A DNA stretch of 64,000 bases from CAVQBP01 sp963723205. Its GTDB lineage: Bacteria; Bacteroidota; Ignavibacteria; Ignavibacteriales; Ignavibacteriaceae. This document shows positions 28,201 through 38,051 of the stretch, in pieces. The notes below the pieces were generated by a model that worked only from the letters and a program-made list of their open reading frames with translations, ran no database searches and was not told the origin of the DNA. Position 1 is the stretch's first letter; the number at the start of each line of letters is the position of its first letter. A program made the translations under genes and the position numbers. The stretch covers positions 248,001-312,000 of the forward strand of contig CAVRQC010000026.1 in NCBI GenBank assembly GCA_963723205.1. The letters are read 5' to 3'.

Positions 28201-31026
28201 TTACAGTTTCATTTCGATTTTATTTCCATAATATTTAATTATTTTATCCGGCTGTGAAACAGGTTTTACACCTATACCGTGATTTTCTTTTACTACAACA
28301 ATATTAAAAGTTCTTTCTATCAACATACCGGGGAAACTGCCGTTGCGATTTGAAATTATTAAAGTTCTATTTGTATTATCCCAATAAAAGTCGATTGTTG
28401 TATAAATACCTTTTTCATAATTATAGTTATCGTTTTCATCTTCATATAAAGTAAATTTTCCATCTGCTCCCGGATATATTCTTAACTCAATCGGGTTTTC
28501 GGGTTTTTCAGTTGAATACTGAAGAAACGGACCCATAGGAACTATAGAACCTTCTTTTACAAACAATGGCATGATATCAATTGGTGCAGGAGTTTTTATT
28601 GTTTGCCCGCCTTCAAATGTTTTCCCAGTCCAGAAATCAATCCAACCGTTTGATTCAGGCAGATAAACGTTTCTAGTTTTCTCAGGTAACTTTATTTTTT
28701 TCTTAGGTTGATAAGACGGGGGACGCCAGCCTAATTTTATGTCAGCTCCTCCCATATTTTCAAAGTACTCTAATTTGATATCATAGGTTTTCCCCTTTTC
28801 AAGATAGATCATTCCATAATGACTTTCAGTAGCATGGGTCTTCCAGTCATCAACTAACAATTTTCCGTTAACCCATAAATGTACTCCGTCATCAGCTGAA
28901 GTAATAAATTTATATTCACCGGTTTCACTGGCTAGTATTTTACCAGTCCATCGTACTGAAAAATAATCTGAAGTCATTCCCTCTAAAGGATAGCTATTTC
29001 CCCAATTATGATTGATAGTTGAATCGATTATTGTAGTAAATTTCTTTTCAAAGTTAGTTCCTTCATAAAATTCAGCAGTTAAACCTCCTTTTTTACCTTC
29101 ATCAGTAAAAAGCTTTTCTGAAGGAATTGATTCACCTTTATCAGGTCCAATCCATGGATAGTACATATAATTAGTAACGGGATTAACAAGAAATGCCTGT
29201 CCGAACATATACTGATCATCAATATTATAAACTTTCTTATCATCAGGAAAATCAAATGCTAAGCCGCGCATTATTGTATAACCTTCGTTTGTTACCTTCC
29301 ACGCTGTTGAATAAATATAAGGCATAAGACGATATCGGAGATTATCAAACTTCAATTGTGTATCATATGCCCAGGAACCTTTATTGCCGAATTGCCAAAT
29401 TTCGCGCGGAGTGTTTGTTCCGTGTACTCTAAAGATTGGACAGAATACTCCGAACTGGTACCATCTTGTAAAGAGTTCTTTGTAAGAATTATCTTTACAT
29501 CCATCAGTTAATGTGACAAAAAAAGCTCCTATATCCGTTGTCCAATACGGTATCCCGGAAAAACAAAAATTTAATCCCGCGGAGATCTGTTTCCGGTAAA
29601 CATTCCAGTAAGCATAAATATCGCCTGACCATGTAACAGCAGCATTACGCTGCTGTCCTGCAAATGCAGAACGTGTAAGTATAAAGACACGTTTGTCAGA
29701 AGTTACGGAACGCTGCCCATTATAAACAGCAGATGTGGTCATTAAAGGATAAGTATTAAAATACCTCGCCCCGGTTCCCAAGGAGTTGTTCATAGCTTCG
29801 ACTTCGGTTTTAGTCCATGCATGCGCCATTTCCGGTTCAGTGGCATCTAGCCACCAGGCATCGAATCCTTTAACATAAAATGAATCTCTTATCTGCCTCC
29901 AATATATTTTTCTTCCTTCAGGACTGTATGGATCATAATATTGCTGAAGCGGGTTCATCAAAATTGAGGTTGGTTTTAATAAAAGATTTTTAGATTTAAA
30001 TTCTTCATAATTAGTGCTGGTTGAATCAAACTTAGCCCAGACAGATATCATAATTTTTGCATGCATCTTATGAACTTCATCTGTCATGAACCTGGGATTA
30101 GGATATCTTTCCGGATCAAAATGATGTGAACCCCAGGGATACGGACTCCAGTAAAACCAATCCTGCACTATCATATCGATCGGTACTTTATATTTCCTGA
30201 ATTTTTTTAAAGTATTTAAAAGTTCAACCTGTGTATTATATCTTTCCTTGGACTGGATAAAACCATAACCCCATTTCCCAAACAAAGGCGCCTTACCAGT
30301 AAGATTACGGTACCCGGAAATTACTTTATCAATATTTTTACCGCTTATAAAATAATAATCAATGCCATCACCTACTTCGGACCATAATCCCATCCCGCTA
30401 TAATCATCTTTGAACTTCGTTAGAGAATAATTATCCCACAAAATACCATATCCTTTCGTCGAAACTATTACAGGAATAGAGACATTGGTGTTAAGCTGCT
30501 GTAAATCTACTGAGTGCCCGCGCCAGTTCATTATACTATCCTGGTGCTGTCCCAGTCCGTACAAAGCTTCCTCGGGTGAAAGTTGAAACTTTTGTTGAAT
30601 GTGAAAAGTATTTTCATTCAGAATAACGGCCGGTATAATAGTGCGGCTTTTCTCTTTAAGTAAAATATTTCCGGCAGAATCCTGAAATGTTATTTGGCAG
30701 GTTTTTTCATCAATATTAAGTTGAAGTGAACGAGTTGTTAAGACAATTTTATTATTTCTCTGTTCTGCATTCCAATTCACGTTTTCCAATTTGGGATTGA
30801 AAACCACAAGACTCTTTCTTTCATTTCTTAATTTCTCAGGATAAAACCGGATCCGTATGATTTTATTATTAACAACATGTATTTGTAAGATATTATCACC
30901 TGATTTTAATCTTATTCCGTCATTAGTCAGAGTATAGTTTTTCTGACCAAACGATATATTTGATGAAAACAGAGATAATAATGAAAGTAAAATGATCTTT
31001 GAATAAAATGTAAATAATTTCTGCAT
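28201..31026 (-). CDS. Exported GH31 alpha-xylosidase-like enzyme with inserted PA14 domain
   Basis: A 941-residue enzyme with signal peptide (1-27). The GH31 N-domain is followed by the barrel: 'VPIDMIVQDWFYWSPYPWGS', the nucleophile Asp in 'WWLDATEPEMAHAW' and the acid/base Asp in 'AVTWSGDIYAYW'. A PA14-type beta-barrel (about 650-780, 'FITSADDGVHLWVNGKLLVD' and 'HATESHYGMIYLEKGKTYDI') is inserted in the proximal C-terminal region. A DUF5110-like domain ends the protein. PA14-bearing GH31s are known among xyloglucan alpha-xylosidases. No T9SS tail. It belongs to a different GH31 branch from the 807-residue enzyme in the same cluster. Confidence 0.92.
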   Translation of the reverse strand: MQKLFTFYSKIILLSLLSLFSSNISFGQKNYTLTNDGIRLKSGDNILQIHVVNNKIIRIRFYPEKLRNERKSLVVFNPKLENVNWNAEQRNNKIVLTTRSLQLNIDEKTCQITFQDSAGNILLKEKSRTIIPAVILNENTFHIQQKFQLSPEEALYGLGQHQDSIMNWRGHSVDLQQLNTNVSIPVIVSTKGYGILWDNYSLTKFKDDYSGMGLWSEVGDGIDYYFISGKNIDKVISGYRNLTGKAPLFGKWGYGFIQSKERYNTQVELLNTLKKFRKYKVPIDMIVQDWFYWSPYPWGSHHFDPERYPNPRFMTDEVHKMHAKIMISVWAKFDSTSTNYEEFKSKNLLLKPTSILMNPLQQYYDPYSPEGRKIYWRQIRDSFYVKGFDAWWLDATEPEMAHAWTKTEVEAMNNSLGTGARYFNTYPLMTTSAVYNGQRSVTSDKRVFILTRSAFAGQQRNAAVTWSGDIYAYWNVYRKQISAGLNFCFSGIPYWTTDIGAFFVTLTDGCKDNSYKELFTRWYQFGVFCPIFRVHGTNTPREIWQFGNKGSWAYDTQLKFDNLRYRLMPYIYSTAWKVTNEGYTIMRGLAFDFPDDKKVYNIDDQYMFGQAFLVNPVTNYMYYPWIGPDKGESIPSEKLFTDEGKKGGLTAEFYEGTNFEKKFTTIIDSTINHNWGNSYPLEGMTSDYFSVRWTGKILASETGEYKFITSADDGVHLWVNGKLLVDDWKTHATESHYGMIYLEKGKTYDIKLEYFENMGGADIKLGWRPPSYQPKKKIKLPEKTRNVYLPESNGWIDFWTGKTFEGGQTIKTPAPIDIMPLFVKEGSIVPMGPFLQYSTEKPENPIELRIYPGADGKFTLYEDENDNYNYEKGIYTTIDFYWDNTNRTLIISNRNGSFPGMLIERTFNIVVVKENHGIGVKPVSQPDKIIKYYGNKIEMKL

Positions 31027-31091
31027 GAACCCTTCGATAATAAAATTCTTTAAGTTATATCTAAAAAGTTTTTTAATTTTTCTTTTAAATA

Positions 31092-34000
31092 TTATTTGAG
31101 TAAAATCATTTTCTTTATCATTATTTTGTTGCCAATCTTCAATCTGTAGAAATATATTCCACTTGAAAGATCATCAGCATTGAAATTTACCTTATAGATT
31201 CCGGGATTCTGATTTTTATCTACTAGAACCTTAACTTCTCTTCCAAGTATATCATATACAATTAATTCAACCTTTGATTGTTCTTTTATAGAATAGGATA
31301 TATTTGTACTGGGATTAAACGGATTTGGAAAGTTTTGGAATAATCCATCTTCAACGGATACAATTACACTTTGTTCAATACCTGTAAGAGATGAAACGAA
31401 TACTTTGAATTCCCAGAAACTAGCCCAGGTAGCGGAAGGAAGTCCGGTAACAGTTATTCTAACATATCTTGCTGAAGAAGGAGTAAATATATCCTGTTGT
31501 GCTTGTGCAATACTTGTATTATCGTTTTTGTCGACAACGGTTTTCCATGAAGAATTATCCGGAGATACCTGAATAATATACTTATAATTCCGTCCATCAA
31601 ATTCCCAGGTAACTTCCGTACCAACAATTTGATAGGATGAACCCAGATCAACTTTCCACCAATGATTTAAATTTCCGTCATTTGCACACCACCTGGTAGA
31701 TAAATCTCCATCGTTTCCTTTATCTACAGTATTTCCTTTAGAACTTTCCTGGCTGTCGCTTGTTGAAGTTTTATTTAAAGCAATATTATTAACTTTCCCT
31801 GAAGAAACAACAAGATTAATAGCTGTTCCGGCCAGTACTTTACTTCCGGCTTCGGGTACCTGGCTAATAATATAACCGGCTGGAACTGTTGTACTAAACA
31901 TTTTAGTAATGCTTCCGGCAGAAAGACCGTATACTGAAATCACAGAATCGATTACTGATTGATTTAAACCAACAAGGTTTGGAACTTTTGTAGTAGAAAT
32001 CTCCGGGAAGACTTTCTTGCTTAATTTCATTGGATCTGAAGCACTGGTTACCGGCATTATTCTGAAAGAATAGGTATAAACTTTATTTGAATAGAGGGTA
32101 AATTCAGGATGAGGTCTTGCTCCCCAGCTATTGTCTCCACCTACACCCATTTGATGATAATTTAAACGCAATACAATTGAACTGTTTTTTGAAAGTTCAT
32201 AAGGATGAGTTTTACTTTCCAGTTCCCAGGGAGTATATTGCAGTGCATTAAATTCTACAACAGGTGCGCCTACAGCCATAAAACCCACCCCGGAATTATT
32301 TGTTAAAGAAATCCATCGAACGTCCGTTCGATTTCCAGTTTCCTGTGGTCTTATATATGAAACGAACATACTGTCAATTGTTGTCTTATATTCATCTATA
32401 TAAGAGCCGGTTTTTCTATCCCAATAATTTTCATACGGCCCTCTGCCATACCAGGTTACATTACTGAACTCTGCAGGTACCTGGCATAGCATTCCGATTT
32501 CAGGTATTTCAGGAAGTTCAGAACTTCCAGGTATTAACGTGTATGAAACAATTATATTACCATCACCATATATATTATATATAACACTACCTGAGGATTT
32601 TACAGAAGTCGGGAAATTAAAATTTATGATAACCTGAATATGATTTCCTGAGATTTGCTTTACTGAGATTCCTGTAACCGTTCTATTCAAACTGGCATCT
32701 CTCCAGGTATTACACCTGCTTGGCATTCCATTACCACGATCATTACTGTTCGGGGCTCTCCAAAAATTCGGTACAAGCCCTGAAGACAATAAACCGATAC
32801 CTTCATATACATATTCTGAAATTGCACCTGAATTTTTATCGAAAACCAGTTTTAAATTAGTATTACTAACAATAACGCTGTCCCCGGAATCGGCTAATGA
32901 TAGTGTGGGGACAGCTGATGTATCGACGTGAGGAGAAGCCGGTACAGAAAAAGGAATTTTAAATTGAGCTGATGCAATTTCAAAACCATTATCAGCCCAT
33001 AGTTCCTTCTTTGCTAATTTAAAGCTTAAATCTAGCCAGTATTCAGAACCCGGTTTTAATGTGGGATTTCCGAAATCGATCATTACATTTTTATTTGTGA
33101 GCGGAGGAATATCAAGATCAGTTGAAGTTAAAATACCGCTATTTATAATTTTGTTATCTTCCTTTAGCTGCCAGTCTGCAGTGAATGATTTTAGATTAGT
33201 AAATAGATATTCGTTTTTGATGTTAATCTGTCCCTTTAACAAATCAACCGTATCGATTTTAATATTCTGATATACTTTTTTTACTTCATAAATTTCCGGT
33301 TGAAGAGTTCGGTCGGCGCTTACAATACCATTAGCACAAAAGTCACCATCATTAGGATTATCACCCCAATCACCACCGTAAGAAAATCCGCCTGAAGAAT
33401 TTCTTAAACCCTGATCGACAAAATCCCATATAAAAGCTCCCTGTAGGTTAGGATATTTCTCTATTACATCCCAGTACTGATATAAATTTCCGACACTATT
33501 TCCCATTGCATGAGCATATTCACAAAGGATAAACGGTTTGCTGTTTCCGGAAGCACCATATTGTTCCACGCTCTCAACAGAAGAATACATTGCACTATTA
33601 ATATCAGCAACCTGGTTATATCCTTCATAATGAACAAGCCTGGTAGGATCATTCTGATGAACCCAATCTGCCATAGCTTGGAAATTAGTTCCGCTTCCTG
33701 CTTCATTTCCTAAAGACCATATTAAAACGCTCGGGTGATTTTTATCCCTTTCAACCATACTTTTAACTCTATCAATACAAGCAGAAGTCCATTGTGGATC
33801 ACTTGCAGGTACAATATTTCTGACTCCATGTGTTTCAAGATTGGTTTCATCAATGAGATATATTCCATATTTATCGCAGAGATCCAGCCACCGGGGATCA
33901 TTCGGGTAATGACTTGTCCGGACTGCATTTATATTGAACTTCTTGAGTATTGTGATATCCTGGACCATCCTCTCGTATGGTATCGTTTTTCCTTTATCCG

Positions 34001-35147
34001 GATCGATCTCATGGCGGTCAACACCTTTAAATAATATCGGCATCCCGTTTATTTTCATTTGACCGCCGCTTAATTCAAATTTCCTGAATCCGAGTTTGCA
34101 GCTTTCTGTTTCAATTATATTATTACCGGCATCTCTGAGAACCAATACGAGTGTATAAAGATTAGGAAATTCTGCCGACCATTTAAGCGGGTTTGATACA
34201 GTTGTGTTTTGAGATAATTCAACTACATCGCCGTTGACAAAAGAGGCAGTACCCAATTGCAGTGAAATTACCTGACTCCCGCCCGAATTATATAATCCTG
34301 CTTCAACAGAATAACCTGAAGGTGATGTTTGGGATAAATCTTTAACATCGGCATTTATTATCAGAGTAGCATTTGTATAACTTTGATCAAAATCAGTTGT
34401 ATAATGAAAATCATTTATATGAACTGAAGGAGTGGAAAATAAATAAACATCCCGGAAGATACCGCTTAGACGTATCATGTCCTGATCTTCAAGCCAGCTT
34501 CCATCCGACCATCTGAAAACCTGCACAGATATATTGTTGCTCCCCTGCCTCACATAATTTGTAATATCAAAATCTTTGGGAGTAAAACTATCCTCGCTAT
34601 AGCCTACATAATTACCATTTATCCATACATAAAAGGCAGAGCTGACTCCCTGGAAAGAAAGGAATACTTTTCTGCCGGTCCATGCTGCAGGCAAAGTAAA
34701 TTCTCTCCGGTATGATCCGACAGGATTATAAATTGTAGGTACATTGGGCGGAGAAGGATTCTCAACACCAGTCCACGGATAAGTTACATTAGTATATATC
34801 GGATGATCATATCCCTGTGTCTCCCAGTTGCCCGGCACTATAATATTTCCCCAGCTGCTAACATCGGCACTGTCCTTGTAAAAAGCCGTATCCCGTTGTG
34901 AAGGACTTGTAACCAGCTTAAAATTCCAGGTACCTTCCAATGAAAAATAAAACGGAGATGCAGCAGCATCTCCGTTCAAAGCTGCAGATACATCCGGATA
35001 GGGGATTAATATTGCATGTGCAGGTAAACGGTTAACCTGAAAAACTTCAGGTTTACTGTTCCATTCATTATTTGGCTGTGCTATAATCAAAAACGAATTT
35101 AAATTAACCAGGACTCCTGTAATAAGTATAAATAAAACTTTTTTCAC
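31092..35147 (-). CDS. T9SS-secreted GH2 beta-galactosidase with PASTA and discoidin/CBM32 domains
   Basis: A 1351-residue protein with signal peptide (1-24). The LacZ-like GH2 core (about 25-1030) has 'NAVRTSHYPNDPRWLDLCD', acid/base Glu in 'LIWSLGNEAGSG', nucleophile Glu in 'FILCEYAHAMGNS' and a Bgal small-chain domain. Then comes a PASTA-like domain (about 1055-1115, 'KVPNLVGLNQSVIDSVISVY' then 'VPAGYIISQVPEAGSKVLAG') and an F5/8-type discoidin domain (about 1120-1255, 'DGDLSTRWCANDGNLNHWWK', 'ARYVRITVTGLP'). A T9SS module follows, ending 'KKMILLK'. This is the only GH2 here destined for the surface. PASTA on a glycosidase is unusual. Confidence 0.9.
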   Translation of the reverse strand: MKKVLFILITGVLVNLNSFLIIAQPNNEWNSKPEVFQVNRLPAHAILIPYPDVSAALNGDAAASPFYFSLEGTWNFKLVTSPSQRDTAFYKDSADVSSWGNIIVPGNWETQGYDHPIYTNVTYPWTGVENPSPPNVPTIYNPVGSYRREFTLPAAWTGRKVFLSFQGVSSAFYVWINGNYVGYSEDSFTPKDFDITNYVRQGSNNISVQVFRWSDGSWLEDQDMIRLSGIFRDVYLFSTPSVHINDFHYTTDFDQSYTNATLIINADVKDLSQTSPSGYSVEAGLYNSGGSQVISLQLGTASFVNGDVVELSQNTTVSNPLKWSAEFPNLYTLVLVLRDAGNNIIETESCKLGFRKFELSGGQMKINGMPILFKGVDRHEIDPDKGKTIPYERMVQDITILKKFNINAVRTSHYPNDPRWLDLCDKYGIYLIDETNLETHGVRNIVPASDPQWTSACIDRVKSMVERDKNHPSVLIWSLGNEAGSGTNFQAMADWVHQNDPTRLVHYEGYNQVADINSAMYSSVESVEQYGASGNSKPFILCEYAHAMGNSVGNLYQYWDVIEKYPNLQGAFIWDFVDQGLRNSSGGFSYGGDWGDNPNDGDFCANGIVSADRTLQPEIYEVKKVYQNIKIDTVDLLKGQINIKNEYLFTNLKSFTADWQLKEDNKIINSGILTSTDLDIPPLTNKNVMIDFGNPTLKPGSEYWLDLSFKLAKKELWADNGFEIASAQFKIPFSVPASPHVDTSAVPTLSLADSGDSVIVSNTNLKLVFDKNSGAISEYVYEGIGLLSSGLVPNFWRAPNSNDRGNGMPSRCNTWRDASLNRTVTGISVKQISGNHIQVIINFNFPTSVKSSGSVIYNIYGDGNIIVSYTLIPGSSELPEIPEIGMLCQVPAEFSNVTWYGRGPYENYWDRKTGSYIDEYKTTIDSMFVSYIRPQETGNRTDVRWISLTNNSGVGFMAVGAPVVEFNALQYTPWELESKTHPYELSKNSSIVLRLNYHQMGVGGDNSWGARPHPEFTLYSNKVYTYSFRIMPVTSASDPMKLSKKVFPEISTTKVPNLVGLNQSVIDSVISVYGLSAGSITKMFSTTVPAGYIISQVPEAGSKVLAGTAINLVVSSGKVNNIALNKTSTSDSQESSKGNTVDKGNDGDLSTRWCANDGNLNHWWKVDLGSSYQIVGTEVTWEFDGRNYKYIIQVSPDNSSWKTVVDKNDNTSIAQAQQDIFTPSSARYVRITVTGLPSATWASFWEFKVFVSSLTGIEQSVIVSVEDGLFQNFPNPFNPSTNISYSIKEQSKVELIVYDILGREVKVLVDKNQNPGIYKVNFNADDLSSGIYFYRLKIGNKIMIKKMILLK

Positions 35148-35248
35148 AATTTCTTTCCTATCTTCACGCAGGTATAAGTCTTATTAGTAACTGCTAAACA
35201 TCTGTAATCCATATAATTTTTTGGAATCAGGCTCTTATTGCATATTAA

Positions 35249-37744
35249 TTATTGTGTATCAATAACTAATGAAGCCGGTTCCAGGCCGTCCGATTCCGCA
35301 TCTATTTTGATTTTACCTTTTTTATTATTTGATTGAACTACAACAAGGCATTTTCCATTAAACGCTTTCCTGTATTCAGCTTTAAATGATTCATGACTTG
35401 TTTCCGATCCGTTATCAACACCAACAATTTTTCCTTCTCCGGATATATTGAAATTGATTAAGTTTCCTGCATACGGAACCATTGTACCATCCTTATCAAG
35501 CACTTCTGCTGTAACAAAAGACAAATCTTTACCATCGGCTGAGATAGTCTGACGATCAGGTTTGAGCAGTATTTTAGCCGGTTCTCCCGCTGTTTTATCA
35601 GTTGCCAGAATTTCTTTGCCATCTCTTTTTCCTATTGCTTTAAGAGTTCCCGGCACATAAGGTACTTTCCACATTAAATGCTGTTCACTATTAGTTTTTT
35701 TCTTTGTGCCGAGGGATTTACCATTTAACATTAATTCTACTTCATCACAATTTGTATAAGCCCAAACATCAACAGAATCACCTTTCTTCCAATTTACTTT
35801 TCCATCTTTTACGGTTGTCCAGCATTCGGAATTCCATGGCGGAAAAATGTGGAGAACCGGTTTATTTGTCCATTCGCTCTGATATAAGTAATAAGCATCT
35901 TTAGGAAAGCCGGCAAGATCAATAATTCCGAAGTAAGAGCTGCGTGAAGGCCACCAGTATGGAGTCGGTTCACCCAGATAATCAAATCCTGTCCACACAA
36001 ACATTCCAGCTACATAATCATGTTTATTAACTGCTTCCAATGCTTCTTCATGCGTTGCACCCCAGGGAACCCGGCAGTTATCATAAGCAGAACAGGTATT
36101 ATCAGGATTTCCCCCTTTGAAAGGCCGGTCCCATCTTGTAGGCCATACCCGGATACTATCAGAAGGCATATCATAATGACCACGGGTTTCCAACGCGGAA
36201 GTTGTTTCTGAACCGATTAACTTCTGACCGGGAAAATTAGTCTGGAAGTCTTCATAATCTTTTCTGTGATAACTAAAACCAACTATATCCAAAGCACCTG
36301 ATTTGATTATATAATTTGAAGTTTTTGGATCATTACAATTAGAAGTAACAGCTCTTGTTGTGTCCAGACTACGAACTATCCCTGCTAATTCTCTGGCAAT
36401 TGTTATCCCGGAAGTATCCCCCTGCTCTCTTATTTCATTTCCTATACTCCACATAACAATACTCGGATGATTCCGATCTCTTAAAACCATATCTTCAAGA
36501 TCACGCTTATGCCATTTATCCCAGTCTAATGAGTAATCATATTTGGTTTTTCTTTTTTTCCACATATCGAATGCTTCATCCATTACTACAAAGCCCATTT
36601 TGTCGCATAAATCCAGGAGTTCCGGCGCAGGAGGATTATGGGAAGTTCTTATTCCGTTGCATCCCATATCCTTTAATATTTCAAGCTGTCTTTCTATTGC
36701 ACGTTTATTAACAGCGGCTCCCAGACAACCGAGATCATGATGGTCGCAGACCCCGTATATCTTCACATGTTTGCCGTTCAGGAAAAATCCTTTATCTATA
36801 TCGAAGTGAAATTTACGGATTCCAAAATTTGTGCTGTAATCATCGCATAATGTATTATTACATTCAATAGTAGTAACTGCTTTATATAAATCCGGATTTT
36901 CAACTGACCACAATTCAGGATTTTTAACCGAAACTTCCTGTGTAACTTCACTAACGGAATCTTTTATTACCTCAACCGGAGTTTCTATTTCAGCTACTTT
37001 TTCCCCATTTTTATTTAATACAGTTGTTTTAACAGCAGCCTTTTGAGTCTCGTTTGTTGAATTTCTGATTTTAGTTTTAATTAAAACTTTTGCATTTGCC
37101 TCATTTACTTCAGGTGTGGTAATAAAAGTGCCCCAATGTTCTACATGAATTTTGTTTGTGGTTACCAGCCAGACATTTCTATAAATACCGGACCCGGAAT
37201 ACCATCGTGAATTGGGCTGTTCGGAATTGTCTACCCTGACAGCTAGTATATTATTTTTATTTCCGTATAATAAATATGGAGTAAGTTCATATTGAAATGA
37301 ACTATAACCGTAAGGACGTTTACCCAGGTAATGATTGTTAATCCAGACTTCGCTGTTCCTATAAACACCGTCAAAATTTATGAAAATAAGTTTATCTTTA
37401 TCAGCTTCTTTTACAGTAAAAGACTTCCGGTACCATCCTGTTCCTCCGGGCAAAGCTCCTCCTCCAACACCAGCCGGATTATCTTTGCTAAAATTCCCTT
37501 CAATACTCCAGTCATGCGGAAGGTTTAAAGTTCTCCACGATGAATCATTTAGATCCATTTCCTGACCATTATTAATATCCCCGAGATGAAATTTCCAATT
37601 CCAATCGAAATCTGTTTTTTCCCTGACTTTTGTTGATTCAGCTGCGTCAGCCGGTGTCTGGCAAGAAATAAGAAAAGTTAAGGATATTAGAATTATAAAG
37701 GAAAATATTATAATTATTTTATTTCCTGCTTTAATAGTTTTCAT
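35249..37744 (-). CDS. Lipoprotein GH2 beta-galactosidase-like enzyme
   Basis: An 831-residue GH2. The N-terminus has a hydrophobic segment ending 'TFLISC', a lipobox with Cys27, so it is probably an outer- or inner-membrane lipoprotein. The sandwich begins 'FDWNWKFHLGDINNGQ'. The barrel has 'NGIRTSHNPPAPELLDLCDK', acid/base Glu in 'VMWSIGNEIREQGD' and nucleophile Glu in 'LIGSETTSALETRG'. DUF4982-like and Ig-like C-terminal domains end 'GLEPASLVIDTQ', closely parallel to the 816-residue GH2 in the same cluster, suggesting paralogues with different anchoring. Specificity is inferred as beta-galactosidase. Confidence 0.88.
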   Translation of the reverse strand: MKTIKAGNKIIIIFSFIILISLTFLISCQTPADAAESTKVREKTDFDWNWKFHLGDINNGQEMDLNDSSWRTLNLPHDWSIEGNFSKDNPAGVGGGALPGGTGWYRKSFTVKEADKDKLIFINFDGVYRNSEVWINNHYLGKRPYGYSSFQYELTPYLLYGNKNNILAVRVDNSEQPNSRWYSGSGIYRNVWLVTTNKIHVEHWGTFITTPEVNEANAKVLIKTKIRNSTNETQKAAVKTTVLNKNGEKVAEIETPVEVIKDSVSEVTQEVSVKNPELWSVENPDLYKAVTTIECNNTLCDDYSTNFGIRKFHFDIDKGFFLNGKHVKIYGVCDHHDLGCLGAAVNKRAIERQLEILKDMGCNGIRTSHNPPAPELLDLCDKMGFVVMDEAFDMWKKRKTKYDYSLDWDKWHKRDLEDMVLRDRNHPSIVMWSIGNEIREQGDTSGITIARELAGIVRSLDTTRAVTSNCNDPKTSNYIIKSGALDIVGFSYHRKDYEDFQTNFPGQKLIGSETTSALETRGHYDMPSDSIRVWPTRWDRPFKGGNPDNTCSAYDNCRVPWGATHEEALEAVNKHDYVAGMFVWTGFDYLGEPTPYWWPSRSSYFGIIDLAGFPKDAYYLYQSEWTNKPVLHIFPPWNSECWTTVKDGKVNWKKGDSVDVWAYTNCDEVELMLNGKSLGTKKKTNSEQHLMWKVPYVPGTLKAIGKRDGKEILATDKTAGEPAKILLKPDRQTISADGKDLSFVTAEVLDKDGTMVPYAGNLINFNISGEGKIVGVDNGSETSHESFKAEYRKAFNGKCLVVVQSNNKKGKIKIDAESDGLEPASLVIDTQ

Positions 37745-37788
37745 TTTTTTCCCTTTATAAGTTTTATCATCAATTGAATAAAAATCAC

Positions 37789-37812
37789 CGGGGGATTTTT
37801 CATAGTCCCCCG
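37789..37812 (-). terminator. GC-rich hairpin, possible terminator or leader structure
   Basis: Arms cggggga (37789-37795) and tcccccg (37806-37812) with a 10-base loop, 45 bp upstream of the lipoprotein GH2 start. It could be a second terminator after the beta-helix gene or an element of the GH2 leader. Confidence 0.45.
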
Positions 37813-37972
37813 ATTAGTAATTAATTTATATACTATTAATTGATTTCTAATTATTGAATTCTTAGAGTTATAAAACGCATTCAGACATAAATGCTACAGT
37901 TATTTCCGGTAAAGTATATCTTCTTTCCGACCAGCCAGGATTTTATAACATCAATATCAAGTAGAAAAAGAA

Positions 37973-38011
37973 GGACAAGGGTAAGTAGTTTTTCCGCATT
38001 TACCCTTGTCC
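37973..38011 (-). terminator. 12-bp stem hairpin, likely Rho-independent terminator of the beta-helix gene
   Basis: Arms ggacaagggtaa (37973-37984) and ttacccttgtcc (38000-38011) match perfectly with a 15-base loop. On the minus strand it lies 40 bp after the stop at 38052 and is followed by a T-rich run (complement of 'agaaaaagaa'), as expected of an intrinsic terminator. Confidence 0.65.
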
Positions 38012-38051
38012 CGTCATCATCAGTTGCTAAGAGAACAACTTAATAATGCGA

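Larger units (their letters stand above)
37745..38051. other. Intergenic region with two strong hairpins
   Basis: 307 bp between the beta-helix protein stop and the lipoprotein GH2 start. It holds two strong stem-loops (37789-37812 and 37973-38011) and no credible gene. The remaining sequence is AT-rich and should contain the promoter for the downstream GH2 gene. Confidence 0.6.
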
